Counted from the first letter of the stretch, positions 36,071 to 44,548 are shown. The stretch is DNA of 64,000 bases from Granulibacter bethesdensis CGDNIH1 (GCF_000014285.2 NC_008343.2:1-64000); one strand, 5' to 3'. Numbers and translations are program-made. Notes: generated by a model not told the origin, from the sequence alone.

Positions 36071-37414
36071 TCACGATGTTGTGACATGCCCGGCAAGATC
36101 CTCACCGGCTTCTACAGGACCGAATTCGCCATTCAGGGCCGCTGTCAGCTGGTTCTTGTCCAGCTTGCCTTCCCATCGCGCAACAACGATTGCAGCGACG
36201 GCATTACCGATCAGGTTGGTAAGCGCTCGGCATTCCGACATGAAACGGTCTACGCCGAAAATCAGCCCGATTCCTGCAACGGGAATGCTGGGAATCACTG
36301 ACAGGGTGGCAGCCAGAGTGACGAACCCGGCCCCGGTTACTCCGGCAGCGCCTTTGGAACTGAGCATGGCAACGGCCAGTAACAGGGCCTGATCACCCCA
36401 TGACAGCGGAATGTTCAGGGCCTGTGCAATGAACAGCGCTGCAATGGTCATATAGATGTTGGTACCATCAAGATTGAAAGAATATCCAGTCGGAATCACC
36501 AGACCGACCACGGTTTTCTCGCAGCCTGCGGCCTCCATCTTGGCCATAAGTCCGGGCAGAGCAGGTTCGGAGGAGCTGGTGCCGAGAACGAGAAGAAGCT
36601 CTTCCTTGATGTAGCGAATCAGCTTGAGGATGGAAAATCCGTTATATCGTGCGACACTCCCCAGTACGATCAGCACGAACAGGATGGCGGTGATGTAGAA
36701 TGTTCCCACCAGCATCGCCAGATTGAGGATGGATCGGATGCCGAATGTGCCAACCGTGTAGGCCATGGCTCCGAATGCACCGAGCGGTGCTGCGCGCATC
36801 AGGATGGCGACCAGCCTGAAGATACTGGCAGAAAGCGATTCCAGAACTTTCAGCAGGGGAGTACCTGCTTCACCGACCGATGCCAGTGCAATCCCGAACA
36901 GAACGGAAAAAAACAGCACTTGAAGGATGTCGCCGCTTGCAAGCGCGCTGACAGGTGTGGCCGGAATGATGTTCAGCAGAAAGCCGATCAGGCTGGTATC
37001 GTGCGCTCTTTGCACATAGGTCTGCACAAGTGAGGATGAAAGCTTGGCCGGATCAGCATGCATGCTGGCACCAGGCTGCACGATGTTGACAACGACCAGA
37101 CCGACGACCAATGCAAGCGTTGAAAAGCACAGAAAGTAGATCATCGCCTTGCCGATGACCCGGCCAACGGTTTTCATGTCGCGCATGCCGGCAATGCCGG
37201 TCACAACCGTCAGAAAAATCACCGGTGCGATGATCATCTTGACCAGCTTGATGAAAGCATCACCCAGCGGTCCAAAAGATTTCGCAACATCCGGAGCGAA
37301 ATAACCCAGCAGGATACTGAGAGCCATGGCAATCAGTACCTGTACATACAGATGCTGATACCATTTATGTGGTCGGCGAGGCTGTGGTACCTGTGAAACC
37401 GGGGCCATGGCCAT
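36071..37414 (-). CDS. dctA: C4-dicarboxylate/proton symporter DctA
   Basis: Importer of succinate, fumarate and malate, of the glutamate/aspartate transporter fold. The 447-residue protein begins with a short basic tail, then [24 protein letters not shown]. It contains [22 protein letters not shown], the serine-rich hairpin [21 protein letters not shown], and [23 protein letters not shown], all DctA hallmarks. It is co-oriented with the pigment-like genes but unrelated in function. The 133-base gap before it includes a CCCGCA/TGCGGG hairpin (37436-37453), and another hairpin follows it. It looks like an insertion into, or a junction within, the cluster. Confidence 0.96.
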   Translation of the reverse strand: MAMAPVSQVPQPRRPHKWYQHLYVQVLIAMALSILLGYFAPDVAKSFGPLGDAFIKLVKMIIAPVIFLTVVTGIAGMRDMKTVGRVIGKAMIYFLCFSTLALVVGLVVVNIVQPGASMHADPAKLSSSLVQTYVQRAHDTSLIGFLLNIIPATPVSALASGDILQVLFFSVLFGIALASVGEAGTPLLKVLESLSASIFRLVAILMRAAPLGAFGAMAYTVGTFGIRSILNLAMLVGTFYITAILFVLIVLGSVARYNGFSILKLIRYIKEELLLVLGTSSSEPALPGLMAKMEAAGCEKTVVGLVIPTGYSFNLDGTNIYMTIAALFIAQALNIPLSWGDQALLLAVAMLSSKGAAGVTGAGFVTLAATLSVIPSIPVAGIGLIFGVDRFMSECRALTNLIGNAVAAIVVARWEGKLDKNQLTAALNGEFGPVEAGEDLAGHVTTS

Positions 37415-37547
37415 TGTCTTGTATTCCCCCTTTGTCCCGCATCAGGTTGCGGGTTATAAGGGTGCCATATGCCTTTTTCGTTTCGTTATAAAGTCATAAT
37501 CCAGGACCAGTCCGGATTGATGCAGTAAAGTCTGTCAGCAAAAAAGA

Positions 37548-38192
37548 TTAATCGGGTGTGATCTGCATGATACTGCGATCCCCATTGGCCTGCACGGTAT
37601 CGGTCTGGCGCAGTTTGTTACCGATGCCATCCATACGGACGATGCTCACAAATCCCGAAATATGACCGTCGATCGGTTTCAGGATAAGACGCCATGCATC
37701 ACCTCCCAATGATTCATAGGCAATCTGGTAATGCTTTTCCAGCGTTGCCAGATTGCCGGAAAGCGCACCGCGGACAGTATCCACCAAGGCGCCAAGTGCA
37801 GGCTGGGTGGTCAGATCAATAGTGTGAGGTGGTTCGGGCGGATGGATCAGAACCAGCGTATCCCCTGTCACACGCAGCGTCTCTGGGGAGGGAGAGATAA
37901 TCGTTTTCTCCAGCCGGTCAGGCCGTTGATAGAATAGGCTTCCTTCCGAAATAATCGGTTTGGTCAGTTGGGAAAGCGTCTTTTCTTCCCTGAAATGTGC
38001 ATGGGATGTCTCGACCTGCGCCAGCCGGGCCATCAACTGATGCAGCGGATCAGATGGCTGGCTGGCGGGGGGAGGGGAAGCGGGTTTCAGGTCTGCGGCT
38101 ATCGCCTGAAAGGCTGGAACGCTGCCCAATAGGGACAACGCAATCAGGCTGGCAATCCGGCTGATTGAGAGTGTTTTCACCAGTGCCTTCAT
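37548..38192 (-). CDS. LolA-like outer-membrane lipoprotein carrier of the pigment cluster
   Basis: Periplasmic LolA-fold protein (214 residues from ATG 38192). A signal peptide, MKALVKTLSISRIASLIALSLLG..FQAIA, is followed by a Pro-rich linker. The core contains HAHFREEKTLSQLTKPIISEGSLFYQRPDRLEKTI, the LolA-related beta-sheet pattern in which a hydrophobic cavity carries a lipid. DUF-type LolA homologues are regular members of aryl polyene clusters and probably ferry the lipid-linked polyene across the periplasm. The first 143 bases of the gene, including the whole signal peptide, overlap the 3' end of the acyltransferase gene in another frame. Confidence 0.8.
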   Translation of the reverse strand: MKALVKTLSISRIASLIALSLLGSVPAFQAIAADLKPASPPPASQPSDPLHQLMARLAQVETSHAHFREEKTLSQLTKPIISEGSLFYQRPDRLEKTIISPSPETLRVTGDTLVLIHPPEPPHTIDLTTQPALGALVDTVRGALSGNLATLEKHYQIAYESLGGDAWRLILKPIDGHISGFVSIVRMDGIGNKLRQTDTVQANGDRSIMQITPD

Positions 38193-39084
38193 CCGTGTGC
38201 CAGAAATCATAGAAATTGAACCAGTTGTAAGGATAGGCCCGCGCATGGTGTTCCAGCCGGGCGGTGAAAGCCTGCAGCCATTCCTGCACGGCACCGAGAC
38301 GATTCTGTCTGGGCAAGGTGATGCGGTCGGCGAAGGGTTCGATGATGATGGTATAGTGGCGTGGCCCGGTCTTCAGCCCGAAACACAGCAGGACTGGCGC
38401 TGCCGTAACGGCGGCCAACAGAAGCGGGCCTGCCGGAAAATGGGCGGTCTTGCCGAGGAAGGGCACACCGAGCATGCGTTGCGGCATGTGGGAACGGTCG
38501 GCCAGCAGCCCGATCAGTTCTCCCCGGCCAAGCGCTTCCTGCACGTCCAGTGCCGTACTGGCCCGCCCGATATCGATAATGTCCCGCGTAGCCTGAGGAT
38601 TGAGACTGTCCAGTGCAGCCGACAGACCGCCCGTATGCTCCCGCCACATCAGCGGCCTGACCCGAACCGGGCAGTTTTCCAGCGTAATCAGTGCGCGCAG
38701 GCTTTCAAAGCTGCCAAGATGGGCACCAAATAACAATGCACCCTGACCGGTTCTGGCATGATGGTGCAGAAGATCCAGACCATGCACAGTAATTTTGTAG
38801 CTGCTGATCCGGCCGGACAGCAAAAAAACGCGGTCCAGAATCACGGAGGCAAAGCAGTAGAAATGCCGATACAGATCGCGCAAGGTCGCGGGCCGGTTGA
38901 GCGCTCGCTGTAAAAACTCTCTGCTGGCGTGACGTGCCCCTGTGCGGGTGATCAGATACCATCCTGCTACCACAGGCATGATCAGGAATCTGATCAGCCA
39001 GTCCACTCGCAAGGTCAGACGGATCAGGAGCGCAGGCAGAAATTGTCCACCGCCTTCCTTCACTCTGGTCCAGTAAATGCTCAT
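38050..39084 (-). CDS. Lipid A acyltransferase-like protein (LpxL/HtrB family, ApeK-like)
   Basis: Predicted membrane-associated acyltransferase, 344 residues from ATG 39084 (MSIYWTRVKEGG). An N-terminal membrane anchor (IRFLIMPVVAGWYLI) precedes the HX4(D/E) active-site motif in LLFGAHLGSFESLRAL, and GELIGLLADRSHMPQRMLGVPFLGKTAHFPAG matches the family. In aryl polyene clusters such enzymes are thought to attach the polyene to a lipid. A frame continues upstream to a TTG at 39138 through the parS site, but the conserved sequence begins after 39084. The family core ends around YNWFNFYDFW; about 50 further Pro/Arg-rich residues overlap the LolA-like gene and are unusual. Confidence 0.82.
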   Translation of the reverse strand: MSIYWTRVKEGGGQFLPALLIRLTLRVDWLIRFLIMPVVAGWYLITRTGARHASREFLQRALNRPATLRDLYRHFYCFASVILDRVFLLSGRISSYKITVHGLDLLHHHARTGQGALLFGAHLGSFESLRALITLENCPVRVRPLMWREHTGGLSAALDSLNPQATRDIIDIGRASTALDVQEALGRGELIGLLADRSHMPQRMLGVPFLGKTAHFPAGPLLLAAVTAAPVLLCFGLKTGPRHYTIIIEPFADRITLPRQNRLGAVQEWLQAFTARLEHHARAYPYNWFNFYDFWHTDEGTGENTLNQPDCQPDCVVPIGQRSSLSGDSRRPETRFPSPRQPAI

Positions 39085-39121
39085 CGATTCAGTGGATCGT
39101 GCTGGCAGGTGAAGCCATGAG

Positions 39122-39137
39122 TGCTTCACGTGAAACA
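39122..39137. promoter_or_regulatory. Distal parS-like site upstream of the acyltransferase gene
   Basis: TGCTTCACGTGAAACA, one mismatch from the parS consensus, with the essential CACGTG core intact. It lies 24-28 kb from the main parS cluster, between the hotdog gene and the acyltransferase start at 39084. Confidence 0.75.
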
Positions 39138-39194
39138 ATCCACAAGGACGTCATCCTGCCAGCAAGGCCGATCTGGAGGTGGCGGGGAAAAAGG

Positions 39195-39551
39195 TTAGAC
39201 ATGACCCATCCCCTCCTGCGGGGGCGTCGGGTGCATGGCCTGGACCCTGGCCTTCAGTGATACTCCGCTTTCGGTTGAGAGGATGATGGTGCTCTCTCCG
39301 TTCGTGGCTGCTTGAGTGGAGATATCGACTCTATCCCCCGGCAGAACGGGCATGGAAAAACGGGCGGAGGCGATATGAACCGGAGCCTGATCCATTTTCA
39401 GGAATCGCAGGGCGTGATCCAGCAGCAGAACACCCGGCAGCAATGGCCTGCCCGGAAAATGCCCGGCCAAAGCAGGATGATCCCGTGTGACCTCAAAACT
39501 GGGCTGAGGTGGGATGGCAGCATGCTGATCGTCTGTAACACCGTCATTCAT
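39195..39551 (-). CDS. FabZ-like hotdog dehydratase (ApeI-like)
   Basis: Second dehydratase of the cluster, 118 residues from ATG 39551 (39572 is also in frame). It contains the FabZ-type active-site segment HPALAGHFPGRPLLPGVLLLDHAL, in which the GHFP histidine is catalytic. The rest is a short hotdog fold with weak similarity (RFSMPVLPGDRVDIS). ApeI-type proteins of this length act with the ketoreductase in polyene formation. It follows the AMP-ligase gene by 10 bases (or overlaps it with the longer start) and is probably co-transcribed. Confidence 0.8.
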   Translation of the reverse strand: MNDGVTDDQHAAIPPQPSFEVTRDHPALAGHFPGRPLLPGVLLLDHALRFLKMDQAPVHIASARFSMPVLPGDRVDISTQAATNGESTIILSTESGVSLKARVQAMHPTPPQEGMGHV

Positions 39552-39561
39552 GCCGTGATCT

Positions 39562-41016
39562 TTAAAAAGCAATTGTGTTCATACGATGGAGCATGTCCTC
39601 TATCGCGTTGCGCGGCAGTTTACCAAGCGCATTACGAGGCAATGCCTCGACTTTAACCACGCGGCGCGGCAGGAAGGCAGGGTCGATCCGGGCACGGAGC
39701 CCCTCCATAATAGTGGTAACCGAACAGCCTGGCGCAACCACCAACGCGATCAGCTTTGCTTCCGGATTGTTCGCGTCGTCTGCTTTGTGGAAGGGGAGAT
39801 AGAAAGTGCCATCTTCTACCCCCGGAAGCTCCGACAGAATATGGCTCAGCCCGGCCAGAGAGGCGCGCTTGCCACCGCGTTTGATCATATCTGCCTGACG
39901 GCCGAGCAACCGGAAGGAGCGGTCCGGCAGAAGGGCAACAATATCCGCAAGCCTTGTATCCGGGCAGAAAGGAGCCTGCGCAACGGGCTGATCAATTTCG
40001 ATCCCGTCCTGACCAGCCCCACTCCCGCCGGCGGCTTCAAGGCTTACCCCATCCAGTAGATGCCACTTGTCTTCAGCAACCGTCCGGCGGGTGGCGAATG
40101 AGCCGATTTCGGTAGCGCCGTAGATTTCATGCACCTCTGTGCCAAAACGTGCCTCAAACCCGGAGGCCAGGGGCGGGGACAGGGGGGCGGTGGCTGAAAT
40201 GGTGCGCAACAAAGGCGGCGCTGGCAGAGCCGCATCCTGCATCGCCCGCATATGCAGCGGTGTGCATACCAGCATACGCGGGGCCGGAATCCGTTCCAGC
40301 GCATGGGTTATATCGGCCGGATAAAAAGCCGGGCCACACCATATCGCCGCTTTGGTATGCAGGGGCAGCAGGATGGACAGCTCAAACCCGTACATATGCT
40401 GGGAAGGAACAGGCGCCACGATGTGGCAAGGCGCGTCAGTTTCTGTCGGCAGGGCAAAGCGAGTGCCGATGGCCCTGCTGCGCTCCACCAGAGCGCGCCA
40501 TCGTTTGGTATGGGCCACCGGGTTGCCTGTTGATCCGGAGGTGAAAGCAATGGCGGCAATCCGGTCATCGGGAATGTCGTGGGGCGGGCGGCTCCAGACG
40601 GAAGCACCGCTCATGTCCCATATCACGAAAGTCCATCCCTGTTGCCGTGCAAGATCAATGAGGTCGGTATCTGATGATGACAGCAGCAGGGCTGTTCCCG
40701 GATAGGACTGAATCAGGTGTTCAAGCCCGTGCAGGGTGCGCTCGGCCGTCATCAGCGCAGGAATGCCCATAATCTGTGCAGCCGCAAAACCTGTGGCGAC
40801 CGCCAGCCGATTCCTGGAGGGCAGGGCCAGAAACCGGCATGCCGGTAACTGCCGTGTCAGCAGATCGGCTTCTCCCAGAAACATTGCGACTGTGATCGCC
40901 CCATTCGGGACGGCCCCATCCGGCGTCAGAAAAAGCGTCTCGTGAGGCTGCCGGTCGGTCAGAGCCGTGCTGGCCGGTGCGCGCCGGGTTACCGATAGAG
41001 CATGAGTCGTAAGCAA
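39562..41016 (-). CDS. AMP-dependent acyl/aryl-ACP ligase (ApeH-like)
   Basis: Adenylate-forming enzyme, 484 residues. The ATP-binding loop reads AFTSGSTGNPVAHTKRW, the A5-type motif EIYGATEIGSFATRR, and the late motifs DIVALLPDRSFRLLGRQADMIKRGGKRAS and VVKVEALPRNALGKLPRNAIEDML (catalytic Lys in LGKLPR). The first 110 residues are divergent, as usual for ligases of aryl polyene clusters, which load an aromatic starter acid onto an acyl carrier protein. It is the promoter-proximal gene of the minus-strand cluster, 160 bases from the divergent polysaccharide deacetylase gene. Confidence 0.85.
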   Translation of the reverse strand: MLTTHALSVTRRAPASTALTDRQPHETLFLTPDGAVPNGAITVAMFLGEADLLTRQLPACRFLALPSRNRLAVATGFAAAQIMGIPALMTAERTLHGLEHLIQSYPGTALLLSSSDTDLIDLARQQGWTFVIWDMSGASVWSRPPHDIPDDRIAAIAFTSGSTGNPVAHTKRWRALVERSRAIGTRFALPTETDAPCHIVAPVPSQHMYGFELSILLPLHTKAAIWCGPAFYPADITHALERIPAPRMLVCTPLHMRAMQDAALPAPPLLRTISATAPLSPPLASGFEARFGTEVHEIYGATEIGSFATRRTVAEDKWHLLDGVSLEAAGGSGAGQDGIEIDQPVAQAPFCPDTRLADIVALLPDRSFRLLGRQADMIKRGGKRASLAGLSHILSELPGVEDGTFYLPFHKADDANNPEAKLIALVVAPGCSVTTIMEGLRARIDPAFLPRRVVKVEALPRNALGKLPRNAIEDMLHRMNTIAF

Positions 41017-41142
41017 AATATATCCTGACAGGAAGAAGCATAAAACACGACCGGAGCCGTCCGGTTAAATATCAGGTCAGGCCGGAGAGTAACATTTGAT
41101 TTTTTGTCATTCTTAATCTTTCATTCCCGGTCAAACAGATAT

Positions 41143-41161
41143 TTCATGATCCCATCATGAA
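41143..41161. promoter_or_regulatory. Palindrome in the divergent promoter region
   Basis: TTCATGAT (41143-41150), three C, then ATCATGAA (41154-41161). It lies between the AMP-ligase start (41016) and the deacetylase start (41177), 15 bases before the latter. It could be an operator for one or both genes; no regulator gene is nearby. Confidence 0.4.
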
Positions 41162-41176
41162 TGCTACGGGCGAGGC

Positions 41177-42064
41177 GTGATACGTTCGAAAGCCAACAGG
41201 CTGCTTCCGGCTCGTTCCTTGACCGCTCTGATTCTTGGCAGACCGGATCATCCCGTCACGTTCAGTGTCGATCTGGAAGATCATGGGGGTGGGCTGGATC
41301 GCCTTGCAGGGAATGCAAGCCGTCTGCTTGATTGGCTGGCATCCAACCATGTGCGGGCAACGATTTTCACCGTGGGGGAGTTGGGACGCACCGCCCCGGC
41401 GATCATCCGGCGCTTTGCTGAAGCAGGTCACGAAATCGCTTGCCATGGAGAGGTGCATGAGCGGCTGGAACAGCTATCCCCGGCGCAATTGCGCACAGGC
41501 CTGATCGCGGCGCGTCAGCGGCTGAGCGATCTTTCCGGCCAGTCTGTCGAGGGTTTTCGTGCGCCCGAATTCTCCTTGACGCCGCTGACGCCATGGGTAC
41601 CGAATGTTCTGGCAGAGGCCGGGTATCTCTGGTCCTCCTCTGTCATGCCGACCCGGCTGAGGGGAGGGAAGGCCCCGATTGGCTGGGCCGGACTGCCGGC
41701 TCGGCCATTTCTATGGCCCTCCGGCGTGCTGGAAATCCCGGTCCCGCTGCTTCGCATTGGCCCTTTCCATGTGCCTTTCATGGGGGGGATGTGGCTGCGT
41801 TATCTGCCTTTGCCCTTGCTGCGTCTGGCTGTAAAGCGGATGGGGGGGCAGCCGTCATGGGCCTACTGTCACCCTTACGACATTGATACCAAAGAAAAAT
41901 TTTCACTTTTACCTGGCCGTTCCTGTGTAGCCAGTATGGCGATGTGGGCCAATCGTGGTCGTATGGTCGAAAGAATGACGATTCTGGCAGCCAATCCTGC
42001 TCCCTGTTTTGGGGAAAGGGTGCCGCTCTGGCGGCAACAGGCCGTCACGATACAGAAACAATAG
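41177..42064 (+). CDS. Polysaccharide deacetylase (NodB homology domain)
   Basis: Predicted metal-dependent carbohydrate de-N-acetylase, 295 residues from a GTG start preceded by GCGAGGC. It shows FSVDLEDHGGG (the catalytic Asp and metal-ligand region), ATIFTVGELGRTAPAIIRRFAEAGHEIACHGEVHE with the His-x3-His zinc ligands, and the RAPEFSLTPLTPWVPNVLAEAGYLWSSS segment. YCHPYDID near the C-terminus resembles deacetylases of exopolysaccharide loci (DUF3473-type tail). No signal peptide is obvious. It diverges from the pigment-like cluster, and no glycosyltransferases are adjacent, so its substrate is open. Confidence 0.88.
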   Translation: MIRSKANRLLPARSLTALILGRPDHPVTFSVDLEDHGGGLDRLAGNASRLLDWLASNHVRATIFTVGELGRTAPAIIRRFAEAGHEIACHGEVHERLEQLSPAQLRTGLIAARQRLSDLSGQSVEGFRAPEFSLTPLTPWVPNVLAEAGYLWSSSVMPTRLRGGKAPIGWAGLPARPFLWPSGVLEIPVPLLRIGPFHVPFMGGMWLRYLPLPLLRLAVKRMGGQPSWAYCHPYDIDTKEKFSLLPGRSCVASMAMWANRGRMVERMTILAANPAPCFGERVPLWRQQAVTIQKQ

Positions 42065-42186
42065 GCGGGTGGGCCAATGTCGGCTGGTTGTGGCCAGCGG
42101 AAATCAGGCTGTTTTTCAAGGAAAACGGGGCAGCATCCCGGAATTGAGATTGCGTTGATGCTGCGAATGCAGTAACTGCCCCTTTC

Positions 42187-42203
42187 TTGCGAATAATTCG
42201 CAA
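42187..42203. promoter_or_regulatory. Fur-box-like palindrome before exbB
   Basis: Perfect 8-1-8 palindrome TTGCGAATAATTCGCAA, ending 12 bases before the exbB start and next to its GGAGAG ribosome-binding site. Its layout resembles iron-responsive Fur/Irr operators, which fits a TonB energy-coupling operon. The protein that binds it is inferred. Confidence 0.55.
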
Positions 42204-42215
42204 CCGGAGAGACCG

Positions 42216-43166
42216 ATGAGCATTCGTAGCAATCGGCTGGCAAGTGTGCATGGCGCGCTGACGGCTGTGTTTCTGACAGCGACGTCTTTTTCGCTGGGGG
42301 CTGGTATTTTTTGGCCGGGCATTGTCTCCGCCCAGACGGCTTCATCACAAACTGCTCCGGCACCAGCATCAGCACCGGCGGCGCCCGCTCCGGTTGGAAC
42401 GTCGGCAGGAAGCTTCGCACCTACACCGGATGCGGCGTCTACCGCTGCTCCGAAAATCACCGAGGCTGCTGTGGATGCCGATCTGCCGCATGATTTATCG
42501 GTTCAGGCGATGTTCCATAATGCCGATCTGGTCGTGAAAGCGGTGATGCTGGGTCTGGTTGCGGCCTCCATCCTGACCTGGACCATTCTGCTGGCGAAGG
42601 GGATCGAGATTGCCGGTGCCCGCCGCTCCCTGCGTCGTGATCTGAGCGAGGCCATGGCTGAGCGTTCTCTGGCTACTCTTCAGGCCCGCCAGCATGGGCG
42701 CGGTATGAGTCCGGGCGTGGCTATGGTCAATGCGGCGGCAGAGGAAATCATCGCCTCAGGTGATCGGACCGGTGGCATTCAGGAGCGTGTCGTCTCCCGC
42801 CTGCGCCGTCTGGAGGCCGCTTATGGCCGCCGTATCGGGCGTGGTACCGGCTTTCTGGCGACCATTGGCGCGACCTCTCCCTTTATCGGTCTGTTCGGAA
42901 CGGTGTGGGGCATCATGAACAGCTTCATCGGTATTTCCCAGTCCCATACCACCAATCTGGCGGTGGTGGCCCCCGGCATTGCGGAAGCGCTTCTGGCGAC
43001 CGCCACTGGTCTGGTGGCGGCCATTCCCGCGGTGGTCATCTATAACAGCTTTGCCCGTATCACCGGTGGCTATCGCGCGCAGCTGACCGATCTGACGGCG
43101 GCGGTCACCCGCATTGTCTCCAGGGATCTGGATGGCCAGCGTTCCCTGCGCCACGCCGCCGAGTAA
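42216..43166 (+). CDS. exbB: TonB-system proton channel ExbB (MotA/TolQ/ExbB family)
   Basis: Inner-membrane component of the TonB energy-transducing complex, 316 residues. It begins with a signal-like hydrophobic segment (AVFLTATSFSLGAGIFWPG) and an Ala/Pro-rich stretch, then three membrane helices. The first is VKAVMLGLVAASILTWTILLAKGIE; the others lie in TGFLATIGATSPFIGLFGTVWGIMNSFIGI and IAEALLATATGLVAAIPAVVIYNSF. These are the conserved ExbB regions. The N-terminal periplasmic extension is typical of ExbB proteins of Rhodospirillales and plant-associated species. It is first in exbB-exbD-tonB, preceded by a Fur-box-like palindrome, so iron control is likely. Confidence 0.94.
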   Translation: MSIRSNRLASVHGALTAVFLTATSFSLGAGIFWPGIVSAQTASSQTAPAPASAPAAPAPVGTSAGSFAPTPDAASTAAPKITEAAVDADLPHDLSVQAMFHNADLVVKAVMLGLVAASILTWTILLAKGIEIAGARRSLRRDLSEAMAERSLATLQARQHGRGMSPGVAMVNAAAEEIIASGDRTGGIQERVVSRLRRLEAAYGRRIGRGTGFLATIGATSPFIGLFGTVWGIMNSFIGISQSHTTNLAVVAPGIAEALLATATGLVAAIPAVVIYNSFARITGGYRAQLTDLTAAVTRIVSRDLDGQRSLRHAAE

Positions 43167-43199
43167 TCTGTTTCAAGCGATCCTGACGGAGTAACCATC

Positions 43200-43634
43200 A
43201 TGGCGATGGGTGTGGGCGATCTGGAGACCGCAGGCGGCGATGATCTGGCCGAGGCGCATGAAATCAATGTGACGCCCTTTATTGATGTGATGCTGGTGCT
43301 GCTGATCATTTTCATGGTCGCGGCCCCGCTGGCGACGGTGGATGTGGCGGTTGATCTTCCATCCTCGACCTCCAAAATCCAGAAGCGACCGGAAAAGCCG
43401 GTTTTTGTCAGCCTGAAGGCAGACAAGACCCTGGCCGTGGGTGAGGAAGCGGTGCCTGAAGCCATGCTGGGTCAGGCGGTTGCACAGATGACGCACGGTG
43501 ATAAGGAACAGAGGATTTTTCTTCGCGCCGATAAGACGGTGCCTTATGAGGCGCTGATGAAGGTGATGGATTCCCTGCGGGCAGCGGGATACCTGAAAAT
43601 CGGTCTGGTGACTCTGGATGCGGCGGTGAACTGA
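43200..43634 (+). CDS. exbD: Biopolymer transport protein ExbD
   Basis: Small partner of ExbB, 144 residues. The short cytoplasmic start ends in EINVTPFIDVMLVLLIIFMVAAPLATV, the single membrane helix with the essential Asp (FIDV) that carries protons. The periplasmic domain VFVSLKADKTLAVGEEAV..RIFLRADKTVPYEALMKVMDSLRAAGYLKIGLVT is conserved. It lies 33 bases after exbB, and its stop shares a base with the tonB start (TGATG), so expression is coupled. Confidence 0.96.
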   Translation: MAMGVGDLETAGGDDLAEAHEINVTPFIDVMLVLLIIFMVAAPLATVDVAVDLPSSTSKIQKRPEKPVFVSLKADKTLAVGEEAVPEAMLGQAVAQMTHGDKEQRIFLRADKTVPYEALMKVMDSLRAAGYLKIGLVTLDAAVN

Positions 43635-44524
43635 TGGTGTCTGCCGCAACACCTGACCGGACTGTACAGACCATCCGTCCGGTCGTCCCGCAGCCCCTAT
43701 TCCCCGGCCTGGCCGGGTTGACCCTTGGTCCGAGCGGCTTGCCGGAGTCCGGAACCCGTGCGCTGCTGCGCTATTCGGGGGCCTGTCTGGTGATTTTGGG
43801 GCTGCATGCGGCCTTGTTCGCCTATGTCAGCCAGCTTCATCCTGTGCCGATCGGCGACAGCAATGATTCTCCTCCGGCGGTCATGATTGATCTGCCTCCT
43901 GCTGCACCCACGCCATCGGCCCCCCCTCCTGACGATATGACCCGCCCTCAACTGCCGCCGCAGCCAGAGGTGCAGCCGCTTCAGGAAACCCAAAAACTCC
44001 CCGAAATTCCCCCTTCTCCGGCACCCTCGCCGGAAGCGGTGTTGCCGCCTCCGCCTAAAGCCCCGCCGGTTCCGCAGCATCCAAAACTGAAGCCGGTGCA
44101 GCCGCCAAAGCCAAAGCCGGTTCAGAAACCGGCTGAGCATGTCGAAGAAAACCCCAGGGATGCTCCGCCTGCTCCGGCGGCACCGCCCTCTCCGGATGCT
44201 GCGCAGGCTGCTTCAGCCGCGCGTCAGGCACAGGCGTCATGGTACGGAAGGGTGGCCGGGCATCTGCTGCGCTTCAAGCGGTACCCCCGTATGGCCGAGC
44301 TTCGGCATGAGGAAGGCGTGGTCAAGGTCCGCTTTTCTGTGGATGAGGCTGGCCATGTGACGGGCTTTACCATCCTGACCTCTTCCGGCCATGAACTGCT
44401 GGATGAGGGTGCGCGGGAATGGATCGACCGTGCACAGCCGCTGCCGCCGCCGCCGCAGGAGATAAGCCATGGTCGCCCGATGGTGCTCAGTGTTCCACTC
44501 AGCTTTACGATTGCTGATCGCTGA
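43634..44524 (+). CDS. tonB: Energy transducer TonB
   Basis: Links the proton-driven ExbBD complex to outer-membrane TonB-dependent receptors for siderophores, haem or sugars. The 296-residue protein has an N-terminal membrane anchor (SGACLVILGLHAALFAYVSQ). A long Pro-rich periplasmic spacer follows (many PP and KP repeats, about residues 85-180), then a C-terminal TonB domain RYPRMAELRHEEGVVKVRFSVDEAGHVTGFTILTSSGHELLDEGAREWI. It is the last gene of the operon, followed by a strong terminator. The receptors it serves are not in the window. Confidence 0.95.
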   Translation: MVSAATPDRTVQTIRPVVPQPLFPGLAGLTLGPSGLPESGTRALLRYSGACLVILGLHAALFAYVSQLHPVPIGDSNDSPPAVMIDLPPAAPTPSAPPPDDMTRPQLPPQPEVQPLQETQKLPEIPPSPAPSPEAVLPPPPKAPPVPQHPKLKPVQPPKPKPVQKPAEHVEENPRDAPPAPAAPPSPDAAQAASAARQAQASWYGRVAGHLLRFKRYPRMAELRHEEGVVKVRFSVDEAGHVTGFTILTSSGHELLDEGAREWIDRAQPLPPPPQEISHGRPMVLSVPLSFTIADR

Positions 44525-44548
44525 TCATCTTCGTCGGTGATGAATGCA

